38,077 bases of DNA, from contig CALEIS010000167.1 of NCBI GenBank assembly GCA_937877675.1, positions 1 through 38,077 of the forward strand. The letters run 5' to 3'. Below the pieces are notes generated by a model. It was not told where the DNA came from. It saw nothing but the letters and a program-made list of their open reading frames with translations, and ran no database searches. The translations under genes were made by a program, and so were the position numbers. Below, in pieces: positions 1 to 7,064 of the stretch; the stretch's first letter is position 1; the number at the start of each line of letters is the position of its first letter. The stretch is from an uncultured Clostridia bacterium. GTDB lineage: Bacteria; Bacillota; Clostridia; Oscillospirales; Acutalibacteraceae.

Positions 1-823
1 CAGAGAAAGCACCGCCACCATGACGAGAATATCCGCCGTATGTATCAACAATAATTTTACGACCTGTAAGACCAGAGTCGCCCATAGGACCACCAATTAC
101 GAAACGACCTGTTGGGTTAACAAAAATCTTTGTGTTTTCATCAATAAGATTTGCAGGAACGATTGGTTCAATAACATTCTTTTTGATGTCTTCACGAATC
201 TGTGTAAGTTCAACATCTGCACTGTGCTGAGATGAAACAACGATAGCATCTACTCTTACAGGGTTTCTATCGTCATCATATTCAACAGTAACCTGAGTTT
301 TACCATCAGCACGAAGGTAGGGGAGAGTTCCGTCTTTTCTAACCTTTGTAAGCTGAACTGCAAGTTTGTTTGCAAGTGAGATTGGCATTGGCATAAGTTC
401 AGGTGTTTCGTCACAAGCAAAACCGAACATCATACCTTGGTCTCCAGCACCATTGAGATTGTAGAAATCATCATTACCTTCTTTAATTTCCATTGAGTTG
501 TCAACACCAAGAGCAATATCAGAAGACTGTTTGTCAAGAGCTACAAGAACTGCGCATGTATTGCCATCAAAGCCCTTTGCACTATCGTCATAACCAATTT
601 CAATAACAGTATTTCTAACGATTTCAGGAATATTAACCTGTGCTTTTGATGTGATTTCTCCCATAACAAGAACCTGTCCAGTTGTTACTGTTGTTTCACA
701 AGCAACACGTGACATTGGGTCTTGTGCGAGCATTGCATCGAGAATTGAATCAGAAATCTTGTCACAAATTTTATCAGGATGACCTTCTGTAACAGATTCA
801 GATGTAAATAAAAACTTTGCCAT
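1..823 (-). CDS. metK: S-adenosylmethionine synthetase, N-terminal 274 residues (3' end cut by window edge)
   Basis: Makes S-adenosylmethionine from methionine and ATP in the cytoplasm. Translating the minus strand from the ATG at 821-823 gives MAKFLFTSESVTEGHPDK, the standard MetK start, with the ATP-binding GHPDK motif near residue 14. The central GAGDQGMMFG motif and the segment FVIGGPMGDSGLTGRK follow. The reading frame is open to base 1, so about 120 C-terminal residues of a usual ~395-residue enzyme lie outside the window. A strong site, GGAGGAG, sits 7 bases before the start. The gene stands behind a SAM-I riboswitch and terminator, so SAM should shut off its own synthesis. Family assignment is certain; only the C-terminus is unseen. 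Confidence 0.98.
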   Translation of the reverse strand, partial: MAKFLFTSESVTEGHPDKICDKISDSILDAMLAQDPMSRVACETTVTTGQVLVMGEITSKAQVNIPEIVRNTVIEIGYDDSAKGFDGNTCAVLVALDKQSSDIALGVDNSMEIKEGNDDFYNLNGAGDQGMMFGFACDETPELMPMPISLANKLAVQLTKVRKDGTLPYLRADGKTQVTVEYDDDRNPVRVDAIVVSSQHSADVELTQIREDIKKNVIEPIVPANLIDENTKIFVNPTGRFVIGGPMGDSGLTGRKIIVDTYGGYSRHGGGAFS

Positions 824-837
824 ATATTTTCTCCTCC

Positions 838-869
838 AAAAAAGATAAGCACCCATAATAAGGGTGCTT
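838..869 (-). terminator. Riboswitch-controlled terminator of metK
   Basis: Perfect 8-bp stem AAGCACCC (847-854) with GGGTGCTT (862-869), 7-base loop, followed on the minus strand by a run of six T (838-843). It lies between the SAM-I aptamer and the metK ribosome binding site, so it is the natural off-state of the riboswitch. I did not work out the competing antiterminator helix. Confidence 0.85.
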
Positions 870-879
870 TTAAATTACA

Positions 880-976
880 ACCTTATATCTCGGATAATCC
901 GCAGGAATTAGCACCTTGCATAAAAGCAGGTTGCTGGGTTTCATAGGGCCAGACCCTCCACCACTCTGCATAAGGG
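880..976 (-). promoter_or_regulatory. SAM-I (S-box) riboswitch aptamer upstream of metK
   Basis: Read on the minus strand, this carries the S-box core in order: GCAGAGTGGTGGAGGG, CTGGCCCTATGAAACCC, GCAACC, GGTGCTAATTCC. A closing P1 helix pairs CCTTAT (minus strand, from 970-975) with ATAAGG (from 881-886). This matches the known SAM-I class, which binds S-adenosylmethionine and terminates transcription. The gene downstream is metK, a standard member of the regulon. Confidence 0.96.
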
Positions 977-995
977 ATATATTTAGTTTCAATAT

Positions 996-1023
996 ATTTT
1001 ATCACAATATTATATATTGTCAA
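996..1023 (-). promoter_or_regulatory. metK promoter (sigma-A type) with palindromic spacer
   Basis: Minus-strand TTGACA (1018-1023), 16-base spacer, TAAAAT (996-1001); the start would fall near 988, just ahead of the SAM-I aptamer. The -35 box begins immediately after the ribU stop codon (1024-1026). The spacer contains a near-perfect palindrome, ACAATATATAATATTGT. Box quality is good; the role of the palindrome is unknown. Confidence 0.75.
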
Positions 1024-1614
1024 CTATATTGTGTATTTTTTTATTGCTTTTTCAAGTATTTTATATATTGGAAAAAATGGAATAATATTGAAAAGAGCTT
1101 TTATTGAGTTGAGTGTTGTTGAACCCCAAACACCAGCCCAATATGTCTCACTAACAAGTGGGAATCCCATAATTTTATAGAAAATCGGTGTAAAAATCAT
1201 ATTTGCAATCCAACCAATAATTATTGCAATTACTATTGTAATGGCAGAAGATAAAAGATAAGTTTTGACAGAAATTTTATTTTCATTAAATATCTTCTTG
1301 AATATTTTAACAAATCCACACATTGATAAAATCATACTACTACCAAGAATGATATTCATTATTTCACCAATACCGACAGTTGTTGTTCTTGATAAGTGGA
1401 TTATATTTTTGAATACTTCTACTAAAATACCCTGAATAGGACCGATTATTACACCTGTAAGAATTGCAGGAAAATCAGAAAAATCAACTTTAAGATGACT
1501 TACACCGGGAACAATGTTTATTTCAGGAAAAACCATATAAATAACAGTTGCTATTGCAGTCATTAAACCTACTAATGTTAAATTAAAGATTCTTTTGTTT
1601 CGATTGTTTGACAT
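1024..1614 (-). CDS. ribU: ECF transporter riboflavin-binding S component RibU
   Basis: Membrane substrate-binding subunit of an energy-coupling factor transporter for riboflavin. The 196 residues are mostly hydrophobic with about six predicted membrane segments, the usual size for an S component. The N-terminal region has LKVDFSDFPAIL, close to the family signature for riboflavin S components, followed by GVIIGPIQGILVEVFKN. An FMN riboswitch lies directly upstream, which fixes the substrate with good confidence. The shared ECF ATPases and T subunit are not in this window, as is normal for group II ECF systems. Start is ATG at 1612-1614 with GAAAGGAA ahead of it. Confidence 0.93.
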   Translation of the reverse strand: MSNNRNKRIFNLTLVGLMTAIATVIYMVFPEINIVPGVSHLKVDFSDFPAILTGVIIGPIQGILVEVFKNIIHLSRTTTVGIGEIMNIILGSSMILSMCGFVKIFKKIFNENKISVKTYLLSSAITIVIAIIIGWIANMIFTPIFYKIMGFPLVSETYWAGVWGSTTLNSIKALFNIIPFFPIYKILEKAIKKYTI

Positions 1615-1643
1615 AAAAACATTCCTTTCAATTATTTAGTTGC

Positions 1644-1677
1644 CAAACAGAAAACCCTGCTAATAATAGCAGGGCTT
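1644..1677 (-). terminator. Expression-platform terminator of the FMN riboswitch
   Basis: Stem CCCTGCTA (1655-1662) with TAGCAGGG (1667-1674), followed on the minus strand by a short T-rich stretch (TTTTCTGTTTGG). It lies between the aptamer and ribU. The T tract is modest, so termination may be incomplete, but the position is right for riboswitch control. Confidence 0.75.
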
Positions 1678-1697
1678 AAATGTAACAAAAATGTTGC

Positions 1698-1804
1698 ATC
1701 TTCTTTCATCCGGACTATACCGTCGGTATGGGAATTTCACCCATTCAGCAAATGCTCGTGGACTTTAACCACCGGTGGAGAATTTCACTCCGCCCTGAAG
1801 ACAA
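1698..1804 (-). promoter_or_regulatory. FMN (RFN element) riboswitch upstream of ribU
   Basis: The minus strand shows the RFN core blocks in order: TCTTCAGGGCGGAGTGAAA, CACCGGTGG, AGTCCACGAGC, GGGTGAAATTCCC, ACCGACGGTATAGTCCGGAT, GAAAGAAGA. The closing helix pairs the first TCTTC with the last GAAGA. Binding of FMN is established for this class; here it would lower riboflavin uptake when FMN is plentiful. Confidence 0.97.
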
Positions 1805-1814
1805 CTAATATATC

Positions 1815-3047
1815 TTATGAATTTATTATAGCATTGTCACTTGTTTTGTCAATAGACTTTTTAAGTTTTAACAATGATATTCCCAGAATCATGAGAATAG
1901 GGAATAACGCACCAAAACCTAATCCAAATTTTAATGCATTACCTGTGTCTGCACTTTGTGAGAGTTGTAATGACATAAAACTAATAAACCAAGGACCAAG
2001 TGTGCATCCAGTATCACCTGAAAGTGCTAGAATACTGTACATAGAACCGCCACCTTTTGGGAATAATCTAGCGGCAAGGCTCAATGTGGCAGGCCACATA
2101 ATGCTTACAGTAATGCCAGTAAACGCACATAACAGTAATGAAATAACATTATTATCAATGATTGATGTACCTAAATAACAAAAAGCACAAAATCCTGCTG
2201 AGACACAAAGAGCTATTTTAAGATTAATTTTTTCACCAATGAAGCCAAATATCATTCTGCCTGTACCCATAAGCACAGCAAAAAGACAAGGACCTAATAA
2301 GTCACCAGTCATTTTGCTTACCTTAAGTCCAGTTTCAGCAAAATATGATGACCATTGAGACATTCCAATTTCAGATGCACCAGCACAAATCATTATTAAA
2401 ATACAAAGTATAAACTGTTTCGAAAATAAAAGCTTAATGAAAGGTGTTTTTTCTTCTTCGGTAAGATTTGGCTGAATTGGAACACCAATAAAGTTAATTG
2501 TATTAATAAGCGGAATAATTGACCATATAGCGGGTGCAACATACCACAAATCATTACCTAATAGCTTTATCATTATCGTTGTTAATAAAACCACAGTAAC
2601 CTGTCCCCAACAATAAAATGAATGCAACAAGCTCATTTCTGCAGTTTTCTTTTCTCCAGGTATTGCCTCAACGATTGGACTAATGATTACTTCTGTAATA
2701 CCACTACCTATTGCAGAGAGTACAATAGAAATTACAATGCCGAGATAGGCGTTTGTCATAACATTAGGAAGAATCCCAAGAGATAAAAGTCCAACGAAAG
2801 CAATTCCTTGAGAAACTACAGCAAGTATTTTATATCCTATAATATCTGCAAATTTTATTGATATTGTATCAACAATAAGCTGAGTTGCAAAGTTTATTGT
2901 AATTAAAAGAGCAAGTTTATCAAGTGAAATATCAAATTTGTCACTGAATATAACAAAAAGTAGGGGAGCAATATTATTTATAATTCCCTGTACAAGATAA
3001 CCTGTATAACAAGCGACTTTTGTTCCGTGAAATGTTCTGTTTCTCAT
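1815..3047 (-). CDS. Major facilitator superfamily transporter, probable sugar permease
   Basis: A 410-residue integral membrane protein with about 12 predicted helices, the standard MFS size. The second half carries FAVLMGTGRMIFGFIGEKI, the family's repeated GxGRxxxGxxG/DR-type loop between helices 8 and 9, and GSMYSILALSGDTGCTLGPW near the C-terminus. Its start ATG (3045-3047) overlaps the last base of manA, so the two are translationally coupled. That suggests a sugar substrate such as mannose or a related hexose, but nothing in the sequence fixes it. It resembles the FucP-like group of permeases in length and lack of soluble domains. Class is certain, substrate is inference. Confidence 0.85.
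   Translation of the reverse strand: MRNRTFHGTKVACYTGYLVQGIINNIAPLLFVIFSDKFDISLDKLALLITINFATQLIVDTISIKFADIIGYKILAVVSQGIAFVGLLSLGILPNVMTNAYLGIVISIVLSAIGSGITEVIISPIVEAIPGEKKTAEMSLLHSFYCWGQVTVVLLTTIMIKLLGNDLWYVAPAIWSIIPLINTINFIGVPIQPNLTEEEKTPFIKLLFSKQFILCILIMICAGASEIGMSQWSSYFAETGLKVSKMTGDLLGPCLFAVLMGTGRMIFGFIGEKINLKIALCVSAGFCAFCYLGTSIIDNNVISLLLCAFTGITVSIMWPATLSLAARLFPKGGGSMYSILALSGDTGCTLGPWFISFMSLQLSQSADTGNALKFGLGFGALFPILMILGISLLKLKKSIDKTSDNAIINS
1825..1852 (-). promoter_or_regulatory. ribU promoter, inside the 3' end of the MFS gene
   Basis: Minus-strand TTGACA (1847-1852), 16-base spacer, perfect TATAAT (1825-1830). The start point would be near 1818, about 14 bases before the FMN aptamer. 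Both boxes lie within the last dozen codons of the upstream transporter gene, so the sequence is coding and promoter at once. Confidence 0.82.
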
Positions 3048-3994
3048 TATACTCGTGTAACTATAATCTCAACATCTCCAGTTATGGTGAAATCACCATA
3101 ATTAGCAGGAATGAACAGACTATCTCCTTTTTTTATCTTAATGCTATCAATTTCGCCATTACCATCAGTTACAAGAATTGAAACAAATGATTTATCATCA
3201 GCAGTTGAAGTGAATTTACCCGTAACAGAAATTTTTTCCACATTAAACAAATCACATTTTGTGAGTAATTGTGAACTATATCCGTTTCCTACAACTAATT
3301 CACCCTCAGGATTTGTTGAACGAGTAGGTGGTGTACAATTTGTAACATCAATTGCTTTTTCAACATGCAATTCTCTAGGTTTTCCATCTGCACCAAGTCT
3401 GCCATAGTCATAGACACGGTATGTTGTATTTGAATTCTGCTGAATTTCTGCAAGTAAAATTCCTTTACCGATTGCGTGAAGAGTACCAGCCTCAATGAAG
3501 AATAAATCACCTTTTTTAACCTTAACTTTATTTACAGTTTCAAGGAATATATTATCTGCAATTCTTTTTGCAAATTCCTCAGTACTGATTTCTCTGTTGA
3601 ATCCATAAATTAATTCTGCATCATCGTCACAATCAAGGATATACCAGCATTCTGTCTTGCCATATTCATTCTCAACACGCATAGCATATTCATTGTCAGG
3701 ATGTACCTGTACGGATAAATCGTTCTTTGCGTCAATAATTTTAATTAGAATAGGAAAATATTCAAACTTCTTTCCGTTCTCACCAAGAAAATCAGGATTG
3801 TCTTTTACAACATCTGTTAATGTCTTGCCCTTAAATTCTCCATTTGAAATTGTGTTTTCTCCATCTTTATGACAAGAAAGCATCCAACCTTCAGCTAATT
3901 TTTTAAGGCTTGATTCAAAACCGTATTCGTCACGGAGTTTTGTACCACCCCAAAGATAATCTTTAAAAACAGGGTTTAACTTTAAAATATACAT
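3047..3994 (-). CDS. manA: Mannose-6-phosphate isomerase, class I (short Firmicute type)
   Basis: Interconverts mannose-6-phosphate and fructose-6-phosphate. The 315 residues match the short Bacillus-type ManA. The zinc-binding set is visible: QVHPD (His98), KTECWYIL (Glu near 115) and GTLHAIG (His173), with the active-site NTTYRVYDYGR further on. The N-terminus KLNPVFKDYLWGGTKLR is typical. The start ATG (3992-3994) has AAGGAG upstream. The MFS gene overlaps its stop, so uptake and isomerisation of a mannose-type sugar could be linked. No sign of damage. Confidence 0.95.
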   Translation of the reverse strand: MYILKLNPVFKDYLWGGTKLRDEYGFESSLKKLAEGWMLSCHKDGENTISNGEFKGKTLTDVVKDNPDFLGENGKKFEYFPILIKIIDAKNDLSVQVHPDNEYAMRVENEYGKTECWYILDCDDDAELIYGFNREISTEEFAKRIADNIFLETVNKVKVKKGDLFFIEAGTLHAIGKGILLAEIQQNSNTTYRVYDYGRLGADGKPRELHVEKAIDVTNCTPPTRSTNPEGELVVGNGYSSQLLTKCDLFNVEKISVTGKFTSTADDKSFVSILVTDGNGEIDSIKIKKGDSLFIPANYGDFTITGDVEIIVTRV

Positions 3995-4025
3995 AAATTT
4001 TGACTCCTTATTTCGTATTCGTATT

Positions 4026-4054
4026 ATTTTAACATATAGATTTTATGTTTTCAA
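4026..4054 (-). promoter_or_regulatory. manA promoter (sigma-A type)
   Basis: Minus-strand TTGAAA (4049-4054), 17-base spacer, TAAAAT (4026-4031), about 30 bases before the manA start. The sequence after the -10 box, TAATACGAAT, also follows the -10 box of the divergent aminotransferase promoter. Confidence 0.6.
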
Positions 4055-4219
4055 TAATATGATTGATAAAACATTTTTATTGTTGTATAATTATCTCATC
4101 AATTTAAGTGTGAAAATAATTTCTTGTTGCACTAATTGCACAAATATATGTTGAATTATGCAAATTTAACTCAATTTGCATAGAATTTACAAATAAAATG
4201 CAATTTTTAAATTATTCAC
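4055..4219. promoter_or_regulatory. Divergent control region with inverted and direct repeats
   Basis: Non-coding stretch between manA and the aminotransferase. It holds a perfect 9-bp inverted repeat, ATGCAAATT (4158-4166) and AATTTGCAT (4173-4181), with a 6-base gap. A direct repeat TTGCAC-TAA-TTGCAC lies nearby (about 4125-4140). The inverted repeat is not followed by a T run, so it looks more like a regulator site than a terminator. In DNA this AT-rich, chance is a real alternative. Confidence 0.4.
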
Positions 4220-4248
4220 TTGCAAATTTTATACTAATGTTATATAAT
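4220..4248 (+). promoter_or_regulatory. Promoter of the aminotransferase-ispD-ispF operon
   Basis: TTGCAA (4220-4225), 17-base spacer, perfect TATAAT (4243-4248), followed by a ~23-base leader and TTGGAGG before the start codon at 4278. This is a good sigma-A promoter. Confidence 0.8.
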
Positions 4249-4277
4249 AATACGAATTTTATTTTGGAGGATTTTCT

Positions 4278-5546
4278 ATGCTTTATAATCAAATGAGTAA
4301 AGAAGAACTTGTTTCACTTAAAGGTGAACTTGAAAAGAAGTATGAAGAAGTAAAGTCACTTGGACTTTCACTTGATATGTCACGTGGTAAGCCAAGTGCT
4401 GACCAGTTAGACTTAACTATGGATATGCTTAATGTTATGAGCACAGTTGAAGATTGCAAGGCTGAAAACGGTTTTGATTGCAGAAACTATGGTGTTCTTG
4501 ATGGTATGCCTGAATGTAAGAAGGTGTTTGCAGACATTCTTGAGGTTGAACCAAAGAATATTATCATCGGTGGTACATCAAGCCTTAATCTTATGTATGA
4601 CTATCTTAATCAGTGTATGTTCTTAGGCGTTGCAGGTTGTGAACCATGGAATAAACAAGGAAGAGTTAAGTTTATTTGTAACACACCAGGATATGACAGA
4701 CATTTCTCAATTACTGAATTTTTTGGAATTGAAATGATTTCAGTTGAAATGGATGAGTTTGGTCCAGATGTTGAGAAAATTGCTGAACTTGTTAAAGACC
4801 CAATGGTTAAAGGCATGTTCTGTGTTCCAAAATATTCAAATCCAAATGGTGTAACTTATACAGATGAAAGGGTTAAAGCTCTTGCTGCTTTAAAACCTGC
4901 TGCAAAAGATTTCAGAGTTATCTGGGATAATGCTTATATCATTCACGAATTAACAGATACTCCTGATGTTCTTATGAACATTTTTGAAGCATGTAAAGAA
5001 TTCGGCACAGAAGATAATTTCGTTGAATTTACATCAACATCAAAGATTTCATTCCCAGGTGCAGGTGTTTCTGCAATTGCTGCATCCGACAGCAATATTG
5101 CAGAAATTAAGAAAAGACTTAATTTCCAAACAATCAGCTATGATAAATTAAATCAGCTTCGTCATGTTAAATTCTTCAAGAATGCAGATGGCGTTAAGGC
5201 TCATATGGATAAGCATGCTGAAATCATGGCACCTAAATTTAACCTTGTACTTGATATGCTTGAAAAAGAAATTGCACCACTTGGTATTGGTGAATGGGTA
5301 AAAGTTAAGGGTGGTTATTTCATCAGCTACAATACAGTTGGTAGTAGTGCAAAGAGAATTGGTGAACTTTGCAAGGAAGCAGGTCTTGTTCTTACAACTG
5401 TTGGTGCAACATATCCTTATGGTGTTGACCCTGAAGATAAGAATATCAGAATTGCTCCATCATTCCCACCAGTTGATGATTTGAGAAAAGCAATGGATGT
5501 TTTCTGCCTTTGTGCAAAACTTGCTGCAGTTGAAGCATTAGTATAA
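4278..5546 (+). CDS. PLP-dependent aspartate-type aminotransferase (PF12897-like, subgroup Ic)
   Basis: A 422-residue fold-type I aminotransferase. The N-terminus (LDMSRGKPSADQLDLT), the substrate loop (GVLDGMPECKKVFADIL), VPKYSNPNGVTYTD and the cofactor lysine in TSTSKISFPGAG (Lys256) fit the family first labelled Aminotran_MocR. Corynebacterium and mycobacterial members of that family act as aspartate aminotransferases. No helix-turn-helix is present, so it is not a MocR regulator. It would interconvert aspartate plus 2-oxoglutarate with oxaloacetate plus glutamate. The start is supported by TTGGAGG upstream. It leads ispD by 15 bases, probably sharing a transcript, with no obvious metabolic link. 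Family is firm; exact substrate is inference. Confidence 0.88.
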   Translation: MLYNQMSKEELVSLKGELEKKYEEVKSLGLSLDMSRGKPSADQLDLTMDMLNVMSTVEDCKAENGFDCRNYGVLDGMPECKKVFADILEVEPKNIIIGGTSSLNLMYDYLNQCMFLGVAGCEPWNKQGRVKFICNTPGYDRHFSITEFFGIEMISVEMDEFGPDVEKIAELVKDPMVKGMFCVPKYSNPNGVTYTDERVKALAALKPAAKDFRVIWDNAYIIHELTDTPDVLMNIFEACKEFGTEDNFVEFTSTSKISFPGAGVSAIAASDSNIAEIKKRLNFQTISYDKLNQLRHVKFFKNADGVKAHMDKHAEIMAPKFNLVLDMLEKEIAPLGIGEWVKVKGGYFISYNTVGSSAKRIGELCKEAGLVLTTVGATYPYGVDPEDKNIRIAPSFPPVDDLRKAMDVFCLCAKLAAVEALV

Positions 5547-5561
5547 AAAGGAGTAATTACT

Positions 5562-6272
5562 ATGTCGAGAGTTACGGAAAATGAAAATAGATTTGTTTCT
5601 GCCGTGATTGTTTCGGCAGGTAATTCAACTCGCATGGGTGGAATCAATAAACAATTTCTTGAAATTAGAAATATCCCTGTACTTGTTCATACTCTTCGTG
5701 TGTTTGATAAAGCAGAGTGTATTGATGAAATTGTTGTTGTTACCCGTGAAAGTGATATTGATGATGTTAAATCTTTAATTGATTCATACAACATAAAAAA
5801 GGTATCAAAAGTTGTTAAAGGTGGAGAAACTCGCCAAATAAGTGTCTTAAATGGTGTAGTTTCAACATCTGACCAATCAAATATTGTTGCAATACATGAT
5901 GGCGCAAGACCTCTTGTGACGAAAAGTGTAATCAATAATACTCTTGAAGAAGCAATTTTATTTGGTGCAGCTGCAACAGGGGTTAAAGTTAAAGATACTG
6001 TTAAACAGGTTAATGATAATAATGATATTGTAGCAACACCTGACAGAAATTATTTGAGGTTTATACAAACACCACAGATTTTTGATAAATCATTGTATTT
6101 GGACGCGGTTAATACTGTTGAAAATAGCAAGGATTTTACTGATGACTGTATGCTGATTGAAGCATATGGGAAAATCGTTAAGTTTGTTGATGGCGATTAT
6201 GAGAATATTAAAATAACAACTCCTGAAGATGTTGAATTGGCAGAATGTTATCTTAAAAGAAGGGGAGAATAG
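5562..6272 (+). CDS. ispD: 2-C-methyl-D-erythritol 4-phosphate cytidylyltransferase
   Basis: Third step of the MEP isoprenoid pathway: transfers CMP from CTP to methylerythritol phosphate. The 236-residue protein has the nucleotide-binding loop SAGNSTRMGG (residues 18-27, Arg24), then KQFLEI, the DGARPLV metal and substrate motif near residue 109, and the closing block KFVDGDYENIKITTPEDV. The start has AAAGGAG upstream. The first dozen residues are a short hydrophilic extension before the fold. The next gene, ispF, starts two bases after its stop codon. IspE, the step between them, is not in the window. Confidence 0.97.
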   Translation: MSRVTENENRFVSAVIVSAGNSTRMGGINKQFLEIRNIPVLVHTLRVFDKAECIDEIVVVTRESDIDDVKSLIDSYNIKKVSKVVKGGETRQISVLNGVVSTSDQSNIVAIHDGARPLVTKSVINNTLEEAILFGAAATGVKVKDTVKQVNDNNDIVATPDRNYLRFIQTPQIFDKSLYLDAVNTVENSKDFTDDCMLIEAYGKIVKFVDGDYENIKITTPEDVELAECYLKRRGE

Positions 6273-6274
6273 TT

Positions 6275-6769
6275 GTGTTAAGAATTGGTCACGGATATGA
6301 TGTGCATAAACTCGTTGAGGGCAGAAAGCTTATCCTTGGTGGAGTTCAAATTGAAAACGGTGGAATCGGTCTTTTAGGTCATTCAGATGCGGATGTGCTC
6401 TTACACGCAATTTCAGATTCTCTTCTCGGTGCATGTGCCTTAGGTGATATTGGAAAACATTTCCCTGATACGGATGTAGCTTTTAAGGATGCAGATAGTC
6501 TTGTTTTGTTGAAAAGAGTTGCTGAATTAATTAAACTTAAAGGTTATAAAGTTAATAATATAGATGCGACAGTTATTGCACAAGCACCAAAACTTGCTCC
6601 ATATATAGATGCGATGAGAGAAAATATAGCAGTTGCTCTTGGTGTTAGTATTGATTATATTTCTGTTAAAGCAACAACTGAAGAAAAACTTGGTTTTACT
6701 GGTGCTAAAGAAGGAATTTCAGCACATTGTGTTTGCCTTGTTGAAGAAAAAAAGATTAAATTTATATAG
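6275..6769 (+). CDS. ispF: 2-C-methyl-D-erythritol 2,4-cyclodiphosphate synthase (GTG start)
   Basis: Converts CDP-methylerythritol phosphate to the cyclic diphosphate with release of CMP. The 164-residue length is normal. The N-terminal metal motif is RIGHGYDVH (Asp9, His11), followed by LGHSDADVLLHAISDSLLGA and, near the C-terminus, KATTEEKLGFTGAKEGISAHCV. No in-frame ATG precedes the RIGHGYDVH motif; GTG at 6275 lies just after the ispD stop with AGGGGAG ahead of it, so the GTG start is favoured. Followed directly by a strong terminator, so ispF ends the operon. Confidence 0.97.
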   Translation: MLRIGHGYDVHKLVEGRKLILGGVQIENGGIGLLGHSDADVLLHAISDSLLGACALGDIGKHFPDTDVAFKDADSLVLLKRVAELIKLKGYKVNNIDATVIAQAPKLAPYIDAMRENIAVALGVSIDYISVKATTEEKLGFTGAKEGISAHCVCLVEEKKIKFI

Positions 6770-6771
6770 TG

Positions 6772-6801
6772 AAAAGGTCCGTTTAAAACGGACCTTTTTT
6801 T
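6772..6801 (+). terminator. Intrinsic terminator after ispF
   Basis: Stem AAAGGTCCGTT with AACGGACCTTT around a very short AT loop, then a run of seven T. This is a strong rho-independent terminator that closes the aminotransferase-ispD-ispF unit. Confidence 0.93.
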
Positions 6802-6845
6802 ATCAAATAAAAAACTCTTTCATAGAATACAATGAGGTGTTTTTC

Positions 6846-7064
6846 ATGAAAAGAGTTAAAATAAAGTTTTCCTCTGTTACTCATGCTATGAGTGCTAAAG
6901 ATATTATTCAGAAAAACGGAGGACGGGTTACAATTGGTAAGAATACTAATCCAGGTAAAAATGAAGGATGTGGCTATTTTATAATAGCTGTAGGAGATAC
7001 AGAAAAGTTTTTTAAAGTTTTAAAAAGCAATAATATTAAATTTGTTGGGTTTGATTATGTTTGA
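6846..7064 (+). CDS. DUF3343 protein (putative Se/S carrier-like), 72 residues
   Basis: A longer open frame runs from 6633, but it crosses ispF and its terminator; the true start is ATG 6846 with GAGGTG at 6834-6839. The 72-residue product begins MKRVKIKFSSVTHAMSAKD and has GCGYFIIAV with Cys42-Gly43, the conserved CG of the DUF3343 family, annotated as a putative selenium/sulfur carrier. The family is known mainly from its gene neighbours. Here its TGA overlaps the TTG start of a cysteine-desulfurase-like gene by four bases, so the two proteins are likely made together. I see no convincing promoter in the 45 bases after the ispF terminator. Function is inference. Confidence 0.8.
   Translation: MKRVKIKFSSVTHAMSAKDIIQKNGGRVTIGKNTNPGKNEGCGYFIIAVGDTEKFFKVLKSNNIKFVGFDYV

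Noticed and set aside
916..1107. 63-codon plus-strand open frame
   Set aside because: It covers the SAM-I aptamer, the metK promoter and the ribU 3' end, all explained on the minus strand.
4158..4181. Inverted repeat read as a terminator
   Set aside because: No T run follows on either strand and both flanking genes point away from it, so there is no transcript to end.
6633..6845. N-terminal extension of the DUF3343 frame
   Set aside because: It runs through ispF and its terminator in another frame and has a low-complexity Leu/Lys composition; ATG 6846 has a proper site.
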